This document shows, piece by piece, positions 1 to 5,463 of a DNA stretch of 5,463 nucleotides. Both the position numbers and the translations under genes were made by a program. The notes beneath the pieces are model-generated. The model had not been told where the DNA came from. It saw nothing but the letters and a program-made list of their open reading frames with translations, and searched no databases. The stretch's first letter is position 1. Each line of letters begins with the position of its first letter. Source of the DNA: an uncultured Collinsella sp. (lineage in GTDB: Bacteria > Actinomycetota > Coriobacteriia > Coriobacteriales > Coriobacteriaceae). The stretch lies in contig UQTD01000095.1 of the NCBI GenBank assembly GCA_900543845.1, positions 1-5,463 of the forward strand, read 5' to 3'.

Positions 1-890
1 GCCGTGGTCTCTTCGCGCATGACTTCGAGCACGCGACGCATGGCGGCGACGGCGTGGGCCTCGCCGGTGAGGCGCGCCTCGCGCATGGCCATGACGGCGC
101 CGATGCTGAGTCCCAGCTCCTCGCACGCGTCGAGCAGTTGCTCGCCGTCGTCGAAGATTTCCTTGGCCGAGACGCCGGGGGAGAGCGATGATGCCGAGCC
201 GGGGAGCTCAATAAAGGTGGCGTAGCCGACGTTGTCGAGTTTGCGCAGCATGGGGATGACAGTGTCGTCGGGTGTGCCGTCGGTCTCAAAGACGGAGTAG
301 GCCTGGCCGCCCACCTCGGTGCGGTAGGTACGGCAGAAGGCGATATTCACGTGCGCGTAGGCGAGCAGGTTCGTGAGCGCGGCAAGCACGCCGGGGACGT
401 CCTGGTGTGCCACGAAGAGCGTGGAGTACATACCCGAGATGTCGACACCGACGCCGTTGATGCGGCTGATGCGCATCTTGCCACCGCCCAGACTCTCGCC
501 GCGGACCTGCGCCGTAGCGCCCCTGTCGTCGACCATCTCGATATCGACGGTGTTGGGGTGGATAGAGGCGTCGTCGCCCTTGATGTCAAAGTGATAATCG
601 AGGCCCTGCTCGCGTGCGAGGTCGAAAGCCTGTTTGATATTCTCGTCGTCGGTGTCGAGGCCCAGGATGCCCGCGACGAGCGCGCGGTCGGTGCCGTGGC
701 CGCGGTAGGTGTGGGCGAAGGAGTTCCACAGGCCAAAGGTGACCTTGGTGATGCGGCCCTCGAGCAGGCTGGCGGCCACCTGTGCGCACCGCAGGGCGCC
801 GGCGGTGTGCGATGAGCTAGGGCCGACCATGACGGGCCCCAAGATCTCGAATGCCGAGGTCGTAGCTAGTGTTTGCGGCTTGCCTGCCAT
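1..890 (-). CDS. sdaA: L-serine dehydratase (L-serine ammonia-lyase), iron-sulfur type, fused beta-ACT-alpha chain; 3' end outside window
   Basis: It deaminates L-serine to pyruvate and ammonia in the cytoplasm using a 4Fe-4S cluster (family knowledge). The frame is open from an ATG at 888-890 to the left edge, giving 296 residues with no stop. Residues about 11-150 are the beta domain, with GPSSSHTAG at 23-31 and the family block around HTYRGHGTDRALVAG at 60-74. Residues about 155-215 look like an ACT domain (VPGVLAALTNLL at 165-176). From about 243 the chain continues into what resembles the start of the alpha subunit (AKEIFDDGEQLL, then REARLTGE). The cluster-binding cysteines and most of the alpha domain lie outside the window. 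The start is supported by AAAGGAG ending 5 bases upstream. In the classical two-chain enzymes the beta-ACT and alpha parts are separate genes; here they are one reading frame. The metK terminator upstream suggests separate transcription. The family call is firm; the full domain order needs the missing end. Confidence 0.93.
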   Translation of the reverse strand, partial: MAGKPQTLATTSAFEILGPVMVGPSSSHTAGALRCAQVAASLLEGRITKVTFGLWNSFAHTYRGHGTDRALVAGILGLDTDDENIKQAFDLAREQGLDYHFDIKGDDASIHPNTVDIEMVDDRGATAQVRGESLGGGKMRISRINGVGVDISGMYSTLFVAHQDVPGVLAALTNLLAYAHVNIAFCRTYRTEVGGQAYSVFETDGTPDDTVIPMLRKLDNVGYATFIELPGSASSLSPGVSAKEIFDDGEQLLDACEELGLSIGAVMAMREARLTGEAHAVAAMRRVLEVMREETT

Positions 891-904
891 GGCTGCTCCT
901 TTTC

Positions 905-1042
905 TATCCCTTCGTCCCGAGGGGCGGGGCAAAAGGTCGCCTGCTCGGACAGTCCTGCTCGCACGGAGAGCACATTAAGTGCTCTCCGGCTCGTGCGGAA
1001 CTCGCGATCGACCTTATGCCCCGCCCCTCGGGACTAAGGATA
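905..1042. repeat. 138-base extragenic palindromic element upstream of the serine dehydratase gene
   Basis: The left arm (905-939) and right arm (1009-1042) are inverted copies differing by two mismatches and one extra base. Their core is CCCGAGGGGCGGGGC at 916-930. Nested at the centre is a perfect 9-bp stem, GGAGAGCAC (965-973), with GTGCTCTCC (979-987) around a 5-base loop. The DNA between arms and centre carries short repeats of CTGCTCG. The element ends just before the serine dehydratase ribosome binding site, so on the minus-strand transcript it would fold into a very long hairpin directly upstream of that site. No T-run follows either arm, so it is not a standard terminator. It could be a REP or MITE-type repeat or a cis-regulatory structure; copy number in the genome would decide. 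Confidence 0.8.
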
Positions 1043-1098
1043 CATGGTAGAAGTGCGCGTGTTGCAAAATTCATTAGCTGGTGACGCGTCATGCATTG

Positions 1099-1127
1099 CA
1101 TATCGAAATATCTTCACCACCGTTCAA
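1099..1127 (-). promoter_or_regulatory. weak candidate promoter for serine dehydratase
   Basis: On the minus strand, TTGAAC (1122-1127) is followed after 17 bases by GATATG (1099-1104). The matches to sigma-70-type consensus are 4 of 6 and 3 of 6. It sits just past the T-run of the metK terminator, where a new promoter would be expected. It would give a leader of about 200 nt containing the whole palindrome at 905-1042. A perfect 10-bp palindrome, TGACGCGTCA (1082-1091), lies just downstream of the -10 and could be an operator. The call is weak, because such matches arise by chance. Confidence 0.22.
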
Positions 1128-1165
1128 ATAAAAAAGAAGTACCGGTTGGTGCCGGTACTTCTTTT
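1126..1165 (-). terminator. intrinsic terminator of metK
   Basis: A perfect 14-bp inverted repeat has arms at 1132-1145 and 1152-1165 and a 6-base loop. Read on the minus strand, the stem runs directly into CTTCTTTTTTATTTG, a classic U-rich tail. It begins 37 bases after the metK stop codon. On the plus strand the stem is followed by a less continuous T-rich stretch (1171-1179), and there is no plus-strand gene here to need it. Confidence 0.92.
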
Positions 1166-1202
1166 GGTGCGTTTTTATTTGGTTGTGGCTTTTCTCGTTA
1201 GC

Positions 1203-2483
1203 TTACAGGCCGCAGGCTGCTTTGAGTTCTTCGACTCGATCGGTCTTCTCCCAGGTGAAGTCGGCGTCTTCGCGGCCGAAGTGGCCGTAGGCTGCCGTCT
1301 TCTCGTAGATCGGTCGACGCAGGTCCAGGTCGCGGATGATCGCGCCCGGGCGCAGGTCGAAGGTCTTCTCGACGGCCTCGACGATCTTGTCCTCGGCAAC
1401 ATGCGCGGTACCGAAGGTGTCGACCATAATCGACAGCGGCTTGGACACGCCGATGGCGTAGGCCAGCTCGACCTCGCAGCGGTCGGCCAGGCCGGCGGCC
1501 ACCACGTTCTTGGCGACCCAGCGCGCGGCGTATGCGGCGGAGCGGTCGACCTTGGTGCAGTCCTTGCCGCTAAAGGCGCCGCCGCCGTGACGGCCGTAAC
1601 CGCCATAGGTGTCCACGATGATCTTGCGGCCGGTGAGGCCCGTGTCGCCCATGGGGCCGCCCACGACAAAGCGACCGGTGGGGTTCACATAGATGTCGGC
1701 GTTGTCCCACGGCATGTTCTCGGCAGCCATGACGGGGGTGATGACGTGCTCGATGAGGTCGTCCTTGATCTTGCCCATATCCTCGATCTCGGCGGCGTGC
1801 TGCGTGGAGATGACGATGGTCGTGACCTCGACGGGCTTGCCGTCCTCGTAGCGCACGGTGACCTGGGTCTTGCCGTCGGGGCGCAGGTAGGGCAGGATGC
1901 CGTCGTGGCGTACGGCGGCCAGGCGCTCGGCCAGGCGGCTCGCCAGGTAGTGCGGCATGGGCATGAGGGTCTTGGTCTCGTTGGAGGCATAGCCAAACAT
2001 CATGCCCTGGTCGCCGGCGCCGATCAGGTCGATCGGGTCGGTGGTGGTGCCGGTCTGGGTCTCGAAGGACTCGTCGACGCCCTGGGCGATATCGGGCGAC
2101 TGCTCGTGGATGAGGCTCATAACGCCGCAGGTATCGCAGTCAAAACCGAACTTTGCGCGGTTGTAGCCAATGCGGCGGATAACGCCACGGGCAATTTCCT
2201 GCACATCGACGTAGGCCTGGGTGCGGATCTCGCCGGCAACGATGACGGTGCCGGTGGTCACGAGGGTCTCGCAGGCGCAGCGGACGTTCTCAACGTTGGC
2301 GGGCACGCCGTTGGGTGCAATGTAGCCCTGCTCCTGCAGCTCTATTTCTTTAGCGAGGATTGCGTCGAGGACGGCGTCGCTGATCTGATCGGCGATCTTA
2401 TCGGGATGACCTTCGGTCACCGACTCCGACGTAAACACAAAGGACCCGTGTTTGGGTGGGATGGAACGAAGTTCTTCTGACAT
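1203..2483 (-). CDS. metK: S-adenosylmethionine synthetase (methionine adenosyltransferase)
   Basis: It makes S-adenosylmethionine from methionine and ATP, releasing phosphate and diphosphate; the enzyme is cytoplasmic and normally a tetramer needing Mg2+ and K+ (family knowledge). The protein is 426 residues against about 385-405 in most bacteria. Visible signatures are FTSESVTEGHPDKIADQISD from residue 17, with catalytic-type His26 and Asp28; GAGDQG at 155-160; NPTGRFVVGGPMGD at 266-279; and the phosphate-binding loop GGGAFSGKD at 299-307. The C-terminus (TAAYGHFGRE, then FTWEKTD) is complete. The start is supported by AAAGGA five bases upstream and by collinearity, with a roughly 13-residue N-terminal lead. 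Residues 44-69 are about 18 residues longer than in the E. coli protein between DAIL and the CETLVTTG strand. The gene diverges from gltX and has its own terminator. The long open frame on the opposite strand is a shadow. Confidence 0.99.
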   Translation of the reverse strand: MSEELRSIPPKHGSFVFTSESVTEGHPDKIADQISDAVLDAILAKEIELQEQGYIAPNGVPANVENVRCACETLVTTGTVIVAGEIRTQAYVDVQEIARGVIRRIGYNRAKFGFDCDTCGVMSLIHEQSPDIAQGVDESFETQTGTTTDPIDLIGAGDQGMMFGYASNETKTLMPMPHYLASRLAERLAAVRHDGILPYLRPDGKTQVTVRYEDGKPVEVTTIVISTQHAAEIEDMGKIKDDLIEHVITPVMAAENMPWDNADIYVNPTGRFVVGGPMGDTGLTGRKIIVDTYGGYGRHGGGAFSGKDCTKVDRSAAYAARWVAKNVVAAGLADRCEVELAYAIGVSKPLSIMVDTFGTAHVAEDKIVEAVEKTFDLRPGAIIRDLDLRRPIYEKTAAYGHFGREDADFTWEKTDRVEELKAACGL

Positions 2484-2550
2484 GATTGTCCTTTCAAAAA
2501 CGTGTCCCGGCGACCGTTACCATTCCGCCGAGCTCTATATGCAAGGGCAC

Positions 2551-2579
2551 ATCATATCGCGTTAATCGAATATTCACAC
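2551..2579 (-). promoter_or_regulatory. probable metK promoter
   Basis: Minus-strand TATGAT (2551-2556) matches 5 of 6 -10 positions. The -35 position 17 bases upstream (2574-2579, GTGTGA) is poor at 3 of 6. It would give a leader of roughly 60 nt ending in the AAAGGA site. The leader can form a 7-bp stem (2506-2512 with 2526-2532) with a 13-base loop, which does not resemble a SAM riboswitch. The surrounding DNA is noticeably more AT-rich than the genes, which fits a promoter. Confidence 0.4.
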
Positions 2580-2588
2580 CCTTTCCGC

Positions 2589-2736
2589 ACCTACTCATTG
2601 GGGACAGACTTAAATGACCAGCCTTAGGCGGCACTTGGGACACTCTTCAGACAACTTCGAAGAGTGTCCCCAACGACTAGTCGTTTAAGAACGTCCCCAA
2701 TGACTGGTCATTTAAGTCTGTCCCCAATGAGTGGGT
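2589..2736. repeat. 148-base palindromic element between the divergent metK and gltX promoters
   Basis: The outer arms 2589-2621 and 2704-2736 are inverted copies of 33 bases with one mismatch (T2592/G2733, a possible G-U pair in RNA). The inner 29 bases of each arm (2593-2621 and 2704-2732) match perfectly. A second perfect 12-bp inverted repeat lies inside, GGGACACTCTTC (2637-2648) with GAAGAGTGTCCC (2659-2670). No protein is encoded and no target-site duplication is obvious. It lies between the predicted promoters, so neither transcript need include it. The GGGGACAG-type motif resembles REP sequences associated with RAYT transposases; that comparison is from memory and unverified. It shares no clear sequence with the palindrome at 905-1042. 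Confidence 0.88.
2666..2732. repeat. 27-base tandem repeat, about 2.5 units, with dyad cores
   Basis: Units run 2666-2692, 2693-2719 and a partial 2720-2732, each beginning GTCCCCAA. The two full units differ at two positions of a dyad core, one position at its centre, and three positions at the unit end. The cores are AACGACTAGTCGTT (2672-2685), a perfect palindrome, and AATGACTGGTCATT (2699-2712), symmetric except for its two central bases. The units are contiguous with no spacers, so this is not a CRISPR. The second unit and part of the third form the right arm of the larger palindrome. Confidence 0.85.
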
Positions 2737-2760
2737 CGGTGCCCTTTGTGCGGAGGTTGC

Positions 2761-2786
2761 TTTGTTGCTTTACTTTGTTGCTTTAT
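2761..2786 (+). repeat. 13-base tandem duplication in the gltX promoter
   Basis: TTTGTTGCTTTAC (2761-2773) is followed directly by TTTGTTGCTTTAT (2774-2786), identical in 12 of 13 positions. A partial earlier copy, GTTGCTTTG, lies at 2756-2764. The second unit runs into the -10 element, so the array supplies the TTGTTG used here as the candidate -35. Confidence 0.85.
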
Positions 2787-2789
2787 ACT
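2762..2789 (+). promoter_or_regulatory. probable gltX promoter
   Basis: TATACT (2784-2789) matches 5 of 6 -10 positions. TTGTTG (2762-2767) lies 16 bases upstream and matches 3 of 6 at -35. Initiation near 2796 would give a leader of about 34 nt, too short for a T-box. The GAGGAG ribosome site (2818-2823) lies inside that leader. Confidence 0.45.
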
Positions 2790-2829
2790 GATGCGGTTAG
2801 ACATCCATCCTGCAATCGAGGAGATTTCC

Positions 2830-4305
2830 ATGGCATCAGACGTTCGCGTCCGCTTTGCACCCTCACCGACGGGCAAGCTGCACATCGGCGGCGCCCGCAC
2901 CGCTATCTATAACTGGGCTTTCGCCCGCGCAAACGGCGGCACGTTCATCCTGCGCATCGACGACACCGACCCCACCCGTTCCACCGACGAGAACACGCAG
3001 ATCATTCTGCGCGCCATGCGTTGGCTGGGCCTGGACTGGGACGAGGGTCCCGAGGTGGGCGGCGACTATGGCCCCTACGCACAGACCGAGCGTCTGGACC
3101 TGTACAAGCAGGCCGCCCAGAAGCTCTGGGACGAGGGCAAGGCCTATCCCTGCTTCTGCACCAAGGAGCAGCTCGACGCCGACCGCAAGGCCGCGCAGGA
3201 GCGCAAGGACCCCTTCCAGGGATATCAGCGCCGCTGTCGCGATCTTGATCCCGAGGAGGCCCGCCGTCGCATCGAGGCCGGCGAGTCCTATGTCCTGCGC
3301 ATCAAGGTGCCCGAGGACCGCGGAGACGTCGTCATCCACGATGCCGTCCACGGCGAGGTGACCTTTGATGCCAAGGAGCTCGACGACTTTGTCATCTTCC
3401 GTTCCGACGGCACGCCCACGTACAACTTCGCGACCGTCGTCGATGACGCCATGATGAAGATCACCCATGTCATCCGCGGCGACGACCACCTGTCCAACAC
3501 CCCGCGTCAGGTCATGGTCTACGAGGCCCTCGGCGCTCCCGTGCCCACGTTCGCTCACATCTCCATGATCCTGGGCGCCGACGGCAAGAAGCTCTCCAAG
3601 CGCCACGGCGCCACCTCGGTGGAGGAGTACCGCGACGCCGGCTACCTGTCCGACGCCTTCGTCAACTACCTGGCGCTGCTCGGCTGGTCGCTCGACGGCG
3701 AGACCACGATCATCCCGCGCGATGTCCTGGCCAGCAAGTTCTCGCTCGACCGCATCTCCAAGAACCCGGCGACCTTCGACCCCAAGAAGCTCGACTGGGT
3801 CAACGCCGAGTATATCAATGGCATGTCCGATGCTCAGTTTGCCGACGAGATCATGGTTCCCGAGCTGCACGAGGCGGGTCTTATCGAGGGTAATGTCGAG
3901 TACGGCGAGGATTGGATCGACGCGCTTGCCGCTATCGTCAAGCCGCGCACCAAGATGCCGGCCGACGCCGTGACCGTCGCCGCTCCCATCTTCGCTACGG
4001 CCGAGACGCTCGAGTATGACGAGAAATCCGTCAACAAGGGCCTGGCCAAGGAGGGCATGGGTGCCATCCTGGACGCCGCCAAGGCCGCGCTCGAGGGTGT
4101 GAACGAGTGGACGGCTGCCAACATCGACGCCGCGCTTGAGCCGCTGCCCGAGCAGATGGACCTCAAGAAGCGCGTGGTATTCCAGGCCGTGCGCGTCGCC
4201 GTCTGCGGCAACATGGTGAGCCCTCCGCTGGGCGAGACCATGGCGCTCGTCGGCCGCGACGACTGCCTGGCGCGCATCGATCGCGCCCGCACGATGGCGC
4301 TGTAA
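2830..4305 (+). CDS. gltX: glutamyl-tRNA synthetase (class I)
   Basis: It attaches glutamate to tRNA(Glu) using ATP, in the cytoplasm. The protein is 491 residues, normal for bacterial GluRS. The Rossmann-fold catalytic domain opens with RFAPSPTGKLHIGG (8-21), containing the HIGH-type motif HIGG, then RIDDTD (42-47). The KMSKS-type motif is KLSKR (254-258). C108-F-C110 with the YQRRC segment ending at C136 resembles the zinc-binding pattern of some bacterial GluRS. The C-terminal third, from about 330, is the anticodon-binding region. The ATG at 2830 is chosen because GAGGAG lies 6 bases upstream and homology begins at residue 5. The frame stays open upstream to a GTG at 2731, but that would add a Cys-rich, non-homologous leader across the promoter. 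No sequence feature here tells whether the enzyme also charges tRNA(Gln), as it does in organisms that use GatCAB. The long open frame antisense to this gene is a composition artefact. Confidence 0.99.
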   Translation: MASDVRVRFAPSPTGKLHIGGARTAIYNWAFARANGGTFILRIDDTDPTRSTDENTQIILRAMRWLGLDWDEGPEVGGDYGPYAQTERLDLYKQAAQKLWDEGKAYPCFCTKEQLDADRKAAQERKDPFQGYQRRCRDLDPEEARRRIEAGESYVLRIKVPEDRGDVVIHDAVHGEVTFDAKELDDFVIFRSDGTPTYNFATVVDDAMMKITHVIRGDDHLSNTPRQVMVYEALGAPVPTFAHISMILGADGKKLSKRHGATSVEEYRDAGYLSDAFVNYLALLGWSLDGETTIIPRDVLASKFSLDRISKNPATFDPKKLDWVNAEYINGMSDAQFADEIMVPELHEAGLIEGNVEYGEDWIDALAAIVKPRTKMPADAVTVAAPIFATAETLEYDEKSVNKGLAKEGMGAILDAAKAALEGVNEWTAANIDAALEPLPEQMDLKKRVVFQAVRVAVCGNMVSPPLGETMALVGRDDCLARIDRARTMAL

Positions 4306-4329
4306 TCGCTGCGCAAACGTTTGTATCCG

Positions 4330-4362
4330 AGCCCCGTTCACCCTGAGCGGGGTTCTTGTTTC
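4330..4362 (+). terminator. intrinsic terminator of gltX
   Basis: The arms 4330-4340 and 4344-4354 pair over 11 bp (two G-U) around a CCC triloop, with a GCCCC/GGGGT core. CTTGTTTCTG follows as an imperfect T-rich tail. The hairpin starts 24 bases after the gltX stop and lies 41 bases before the priA start. priA therefore needs its own promoter or readthrough; I see no convincing -10/-35 pair in the remaining gap. Confidence 0.8.
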
Positions 4363-4394
4363 TGTAGACGAATGGGATGGGAGGTGCTGGGGCC

Positions 4395-5463
4395 ATGGCC
4401 GAGCAACTTTCGCTGTTTGGTTCGCCGGATCCGGAGGAGACTCCGGCGGCGCCGGCATCCGGTGCTGCCCTGGCCAAGCCCGAGCCTTCACCTGAGCCCA
4501 TTGCCGCCTACACGAGCGTGGTTCTCGACATCTCCACCCGTGCGCTGTCCGAACCGTTTGCTTACGGCATTCCTGAGTCCCTTGCGAGCGAGGCCCAGGT
4601 CGGATCGACGGTTCTGGTCCACTTTGGCAACCGTGCCGCCGCAGGCTATATCGTCGATATTGCGCCCGAACTGGGCGACTTGCAAGGCAACATTACCCTC
4701 GACCCCGCGCGCATTAAAGCTGTCGAGGCTATCCTCAGCAAACCGCTCTTTACCGCAGAGGCCGCCCGCATCGCGCGTTGGATGAGCCGCGAGTACGTCG
4801 CAACGCTTTCCGAGTGTCTGCGTCTGTTCTTGCCCCCGGGTGGAAGTCCGCGCGTGGTCAAGGGCGATGATGGCGTGTGGACCGTTGAGCGCCCCGCCGT
4901 TAAACCCATCCAAAACCGCTGGGTCATGCTTATGCCCGAGGGCTTCGACTATACGCCGCCCAAGACCGCAGTTCGCCAGCGTCAGCTCATCGAGGCACTC
5001 CAGTGCGGCCCCGTCACGACGCGCGATCTCAACCTGCTCTACAACAGCATGTCCGCGACCATCAAGGCGCTCGAAAAACGCGGCGTCGTGGTGGTGGAGG
5101 AGCGCCGTGCCTGGCGCGGTTGCGGCGAGCAGACCACGTTGTCCTCGGCAAGCGGCAAGGCGCCCGTCGCGCTCACGAACGGTCAGCAGCAGGCGCTCGC
5201 GCAGATTGAGCGCGCCCGTCTGGACGCTCATGGCGACGTGGTGCTGGTTGACGGCGTCACCGGCTCCGGCAAAACCGAGGTTTACCTTTCGGCGATTGAC
5301 CGCGTGCTGGCGGCCGGCCGTTCGGCCTGCGTGCTCGTGCCCGAGATCTCGCTGACGGCCCAAACCGTCGGTCGCTTCCGCTCGCGCTTCGGTGAGACGG
5401 TCGCGGTCTTCCACTCGCGCCTTTCGGCCGGCGAGCGTCTGGACCAGTGGGATATGGTCGCCA
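4395..5463 (+). CDS. priA: primosomal protein N' (replication-restart DNA helicase PriA); 3' end outside window
   Basis: PriA recognises stalled or collapsed forks and reloads the replicative helicase; it is a 3'-5' superfamily 2 helicase (family knowledge). The window holds 356 codons. Residues about 40-140 match the N-terminal 3'-DNA-end-binding domain (VVLDISTRALSEPFAYGIP, then GSTVLVHFGNR). A winged-helix-like stretch follows at about 190-235. Walker A is GVTGSGKTEVY from 287, with Lys293. Next come the motif Ia block VLVPEISLTAQT and FHSRLSAGERLDQW. The DEAH box, zinc-binding cysteines and C-terminus lie beyond the edge. The ATG at 4395 has GGGAGGT at 4379-4385, 9 bases upstream. Compared with E. 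coli PriA, Walker A lies about 60 residues later. Part of this is a 38-residue N-terminal extension: QLSLF at 4-8, then a Pro/Ala/Glu-rich tether. QLSLF equals the consensus for binding the beta sliding clamp. The gltX terminator separates it from its neighbour. Confidence 0.97.
   Translation, partial: MAEQLSLFGSPDPEETPAAPASGAALAKPEPSPEPIAAYTSVVLDISTRALSEPFAYGIPESLASEAQVGSTVLVHFGNRAAAGYIVDIAPELGDLQGNITLDPARIKAVEAILSKPLFTAEAARIARWMSREYVATLSECLRLFLPPGGSPRVVKGDDGVWTVERPAVKPIQNRWVMLMPEGFDYTPPKTAVRQRQLIEALQCGPVTTRDLNLLYNSMSATIKALEKRGVVVVEERRAWRGCGEQTTLSSASGKAPVALTNGQQQALAQIERARLDAHGDVVLVDGVTGSGKTEVYLSAIDRVLAAGRSACVLVPEISLTAQTVGRFRSRFGETVAVFHSRLSAGERLDQWDMVA

Noticed and set aside
4..815. Small open frames on both strands over the left-hand gene
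   Set aside because: The minus-strand frame ending at the ATG at 890 encodes a clear serine dehydratase; the others are shadows.
905..1042. Bidirectional terminator
   Set aside because: Neither arm is followed by a T-run, and metK already has a clear terminator at 1126-1165.
1044..2480. 478-codon open frame on the plus strand
   Set aside because: It lies antisense over the whole of metK, has no recognisable domain and a low-complexity Gly/Val/Asp/Ala-rich product; it is a GC-codon shadow.
2484..2592. SAM riboswitch in the metK leader
   Set aside because: The probable leader is only about 60 nt with one weak 7-bp stem; no conserved SAM-I, SAM-II or SAM-IV core sequence is visible.
2666..2732. 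CRISPR array
   Set aside because: The 27-base units are contiguous without spacers and there are no cas genes nearby.
2731..2829. Upstream GTG start extending gltX by 33 residues
   Set aside because: The extension is Cys-rich and unlike GluRS, covers the likely promoter and palindrome arm, and lacks a good ribosome site; the ATG at 2830 has GAGGAG at ideal spacing.
2589..2829. T-box leader for gltX
   Set aside because: No T-box consensus (TGGNACCGCG) and no terminator/antiterminator pair; the likely transcription start leaves only about 34 nt.
2863..4491. 542-codon open frame on the minus strand
   Set aside because: It is antisense to gltX, crosses the gltX terminator and the priA start, and shows no family signature; it is a shadow of GC-rich codons.
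4488..5414. 308-codon open frame on the minus strand
   Set aside because: It is antisense to the priA N-terminal and helicase regions, whose motifs are unmistakable on the plus strand.

Overview
The window is ordinary core-genome sequence from a GC-rich bacterium. Strong Shine-Dalgarno sites precede every start. The single-chain serine dehydratase, together with the style of the metK, gltX and priA proteins, points to an actinobacterium of the Coriobacteriia (Collinsella-like). This placement is an inference from protein style and composition, not from a database search.

Layout, left to right. (1) The 5' two-thirds of a minus-strand gene for iron-sulfur L-serine dehydratase, in a fused beta-ACT-alpha arrangement, runs off the left edge (1-890). 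(2) A 312-base gap (891-1202) holds a 138-base palindromic element next to the serine dehydratase ribosome binding site, a weak candidate promoter, and the intrinsic terminator of metK. (3) metK (S-adenosylmethionine synthetase) lies on the minus strand at 1203-2483. (4) A 346-base divergent intergenic region (2484-2829) holds a probable metK promoter, a second and unrelated palindromic element with nearly perfect 33-base arms, 27-base tandem repeats inside it, and a probable gltX promoter made partly of 13-base tandem repeats. (5) gltX (glutamyl-tRNA synthetase) lies on the plus strand at 2830-4305 and is followed by an intrinsic terminator. (6) The first 356 codons of priA (replication-restart helicase) run off the right edge (4395-5463).

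The genes are housekeeping functions: serine catabolism to pyruvate, methyl-donor synthesis, tRNA charging and replication restart. They form at least three transcription units and are not one pathway. metK and gltX diverge from a shared intergenic region, and a terminator separates serine dehydratase from metK.

No mobile-element gene, CRISPR array, tRNA, rRNA, recognised riboswitch or defence system is visible. The most interesting signals are a perfect sliding-clamp-binding consensus (QLSLF) at the extreme N-terminus of PriA on a Pro/Ala-rich tether, and the two dissimilar extragenic palindromes. I found no convincing new multi-gene system.
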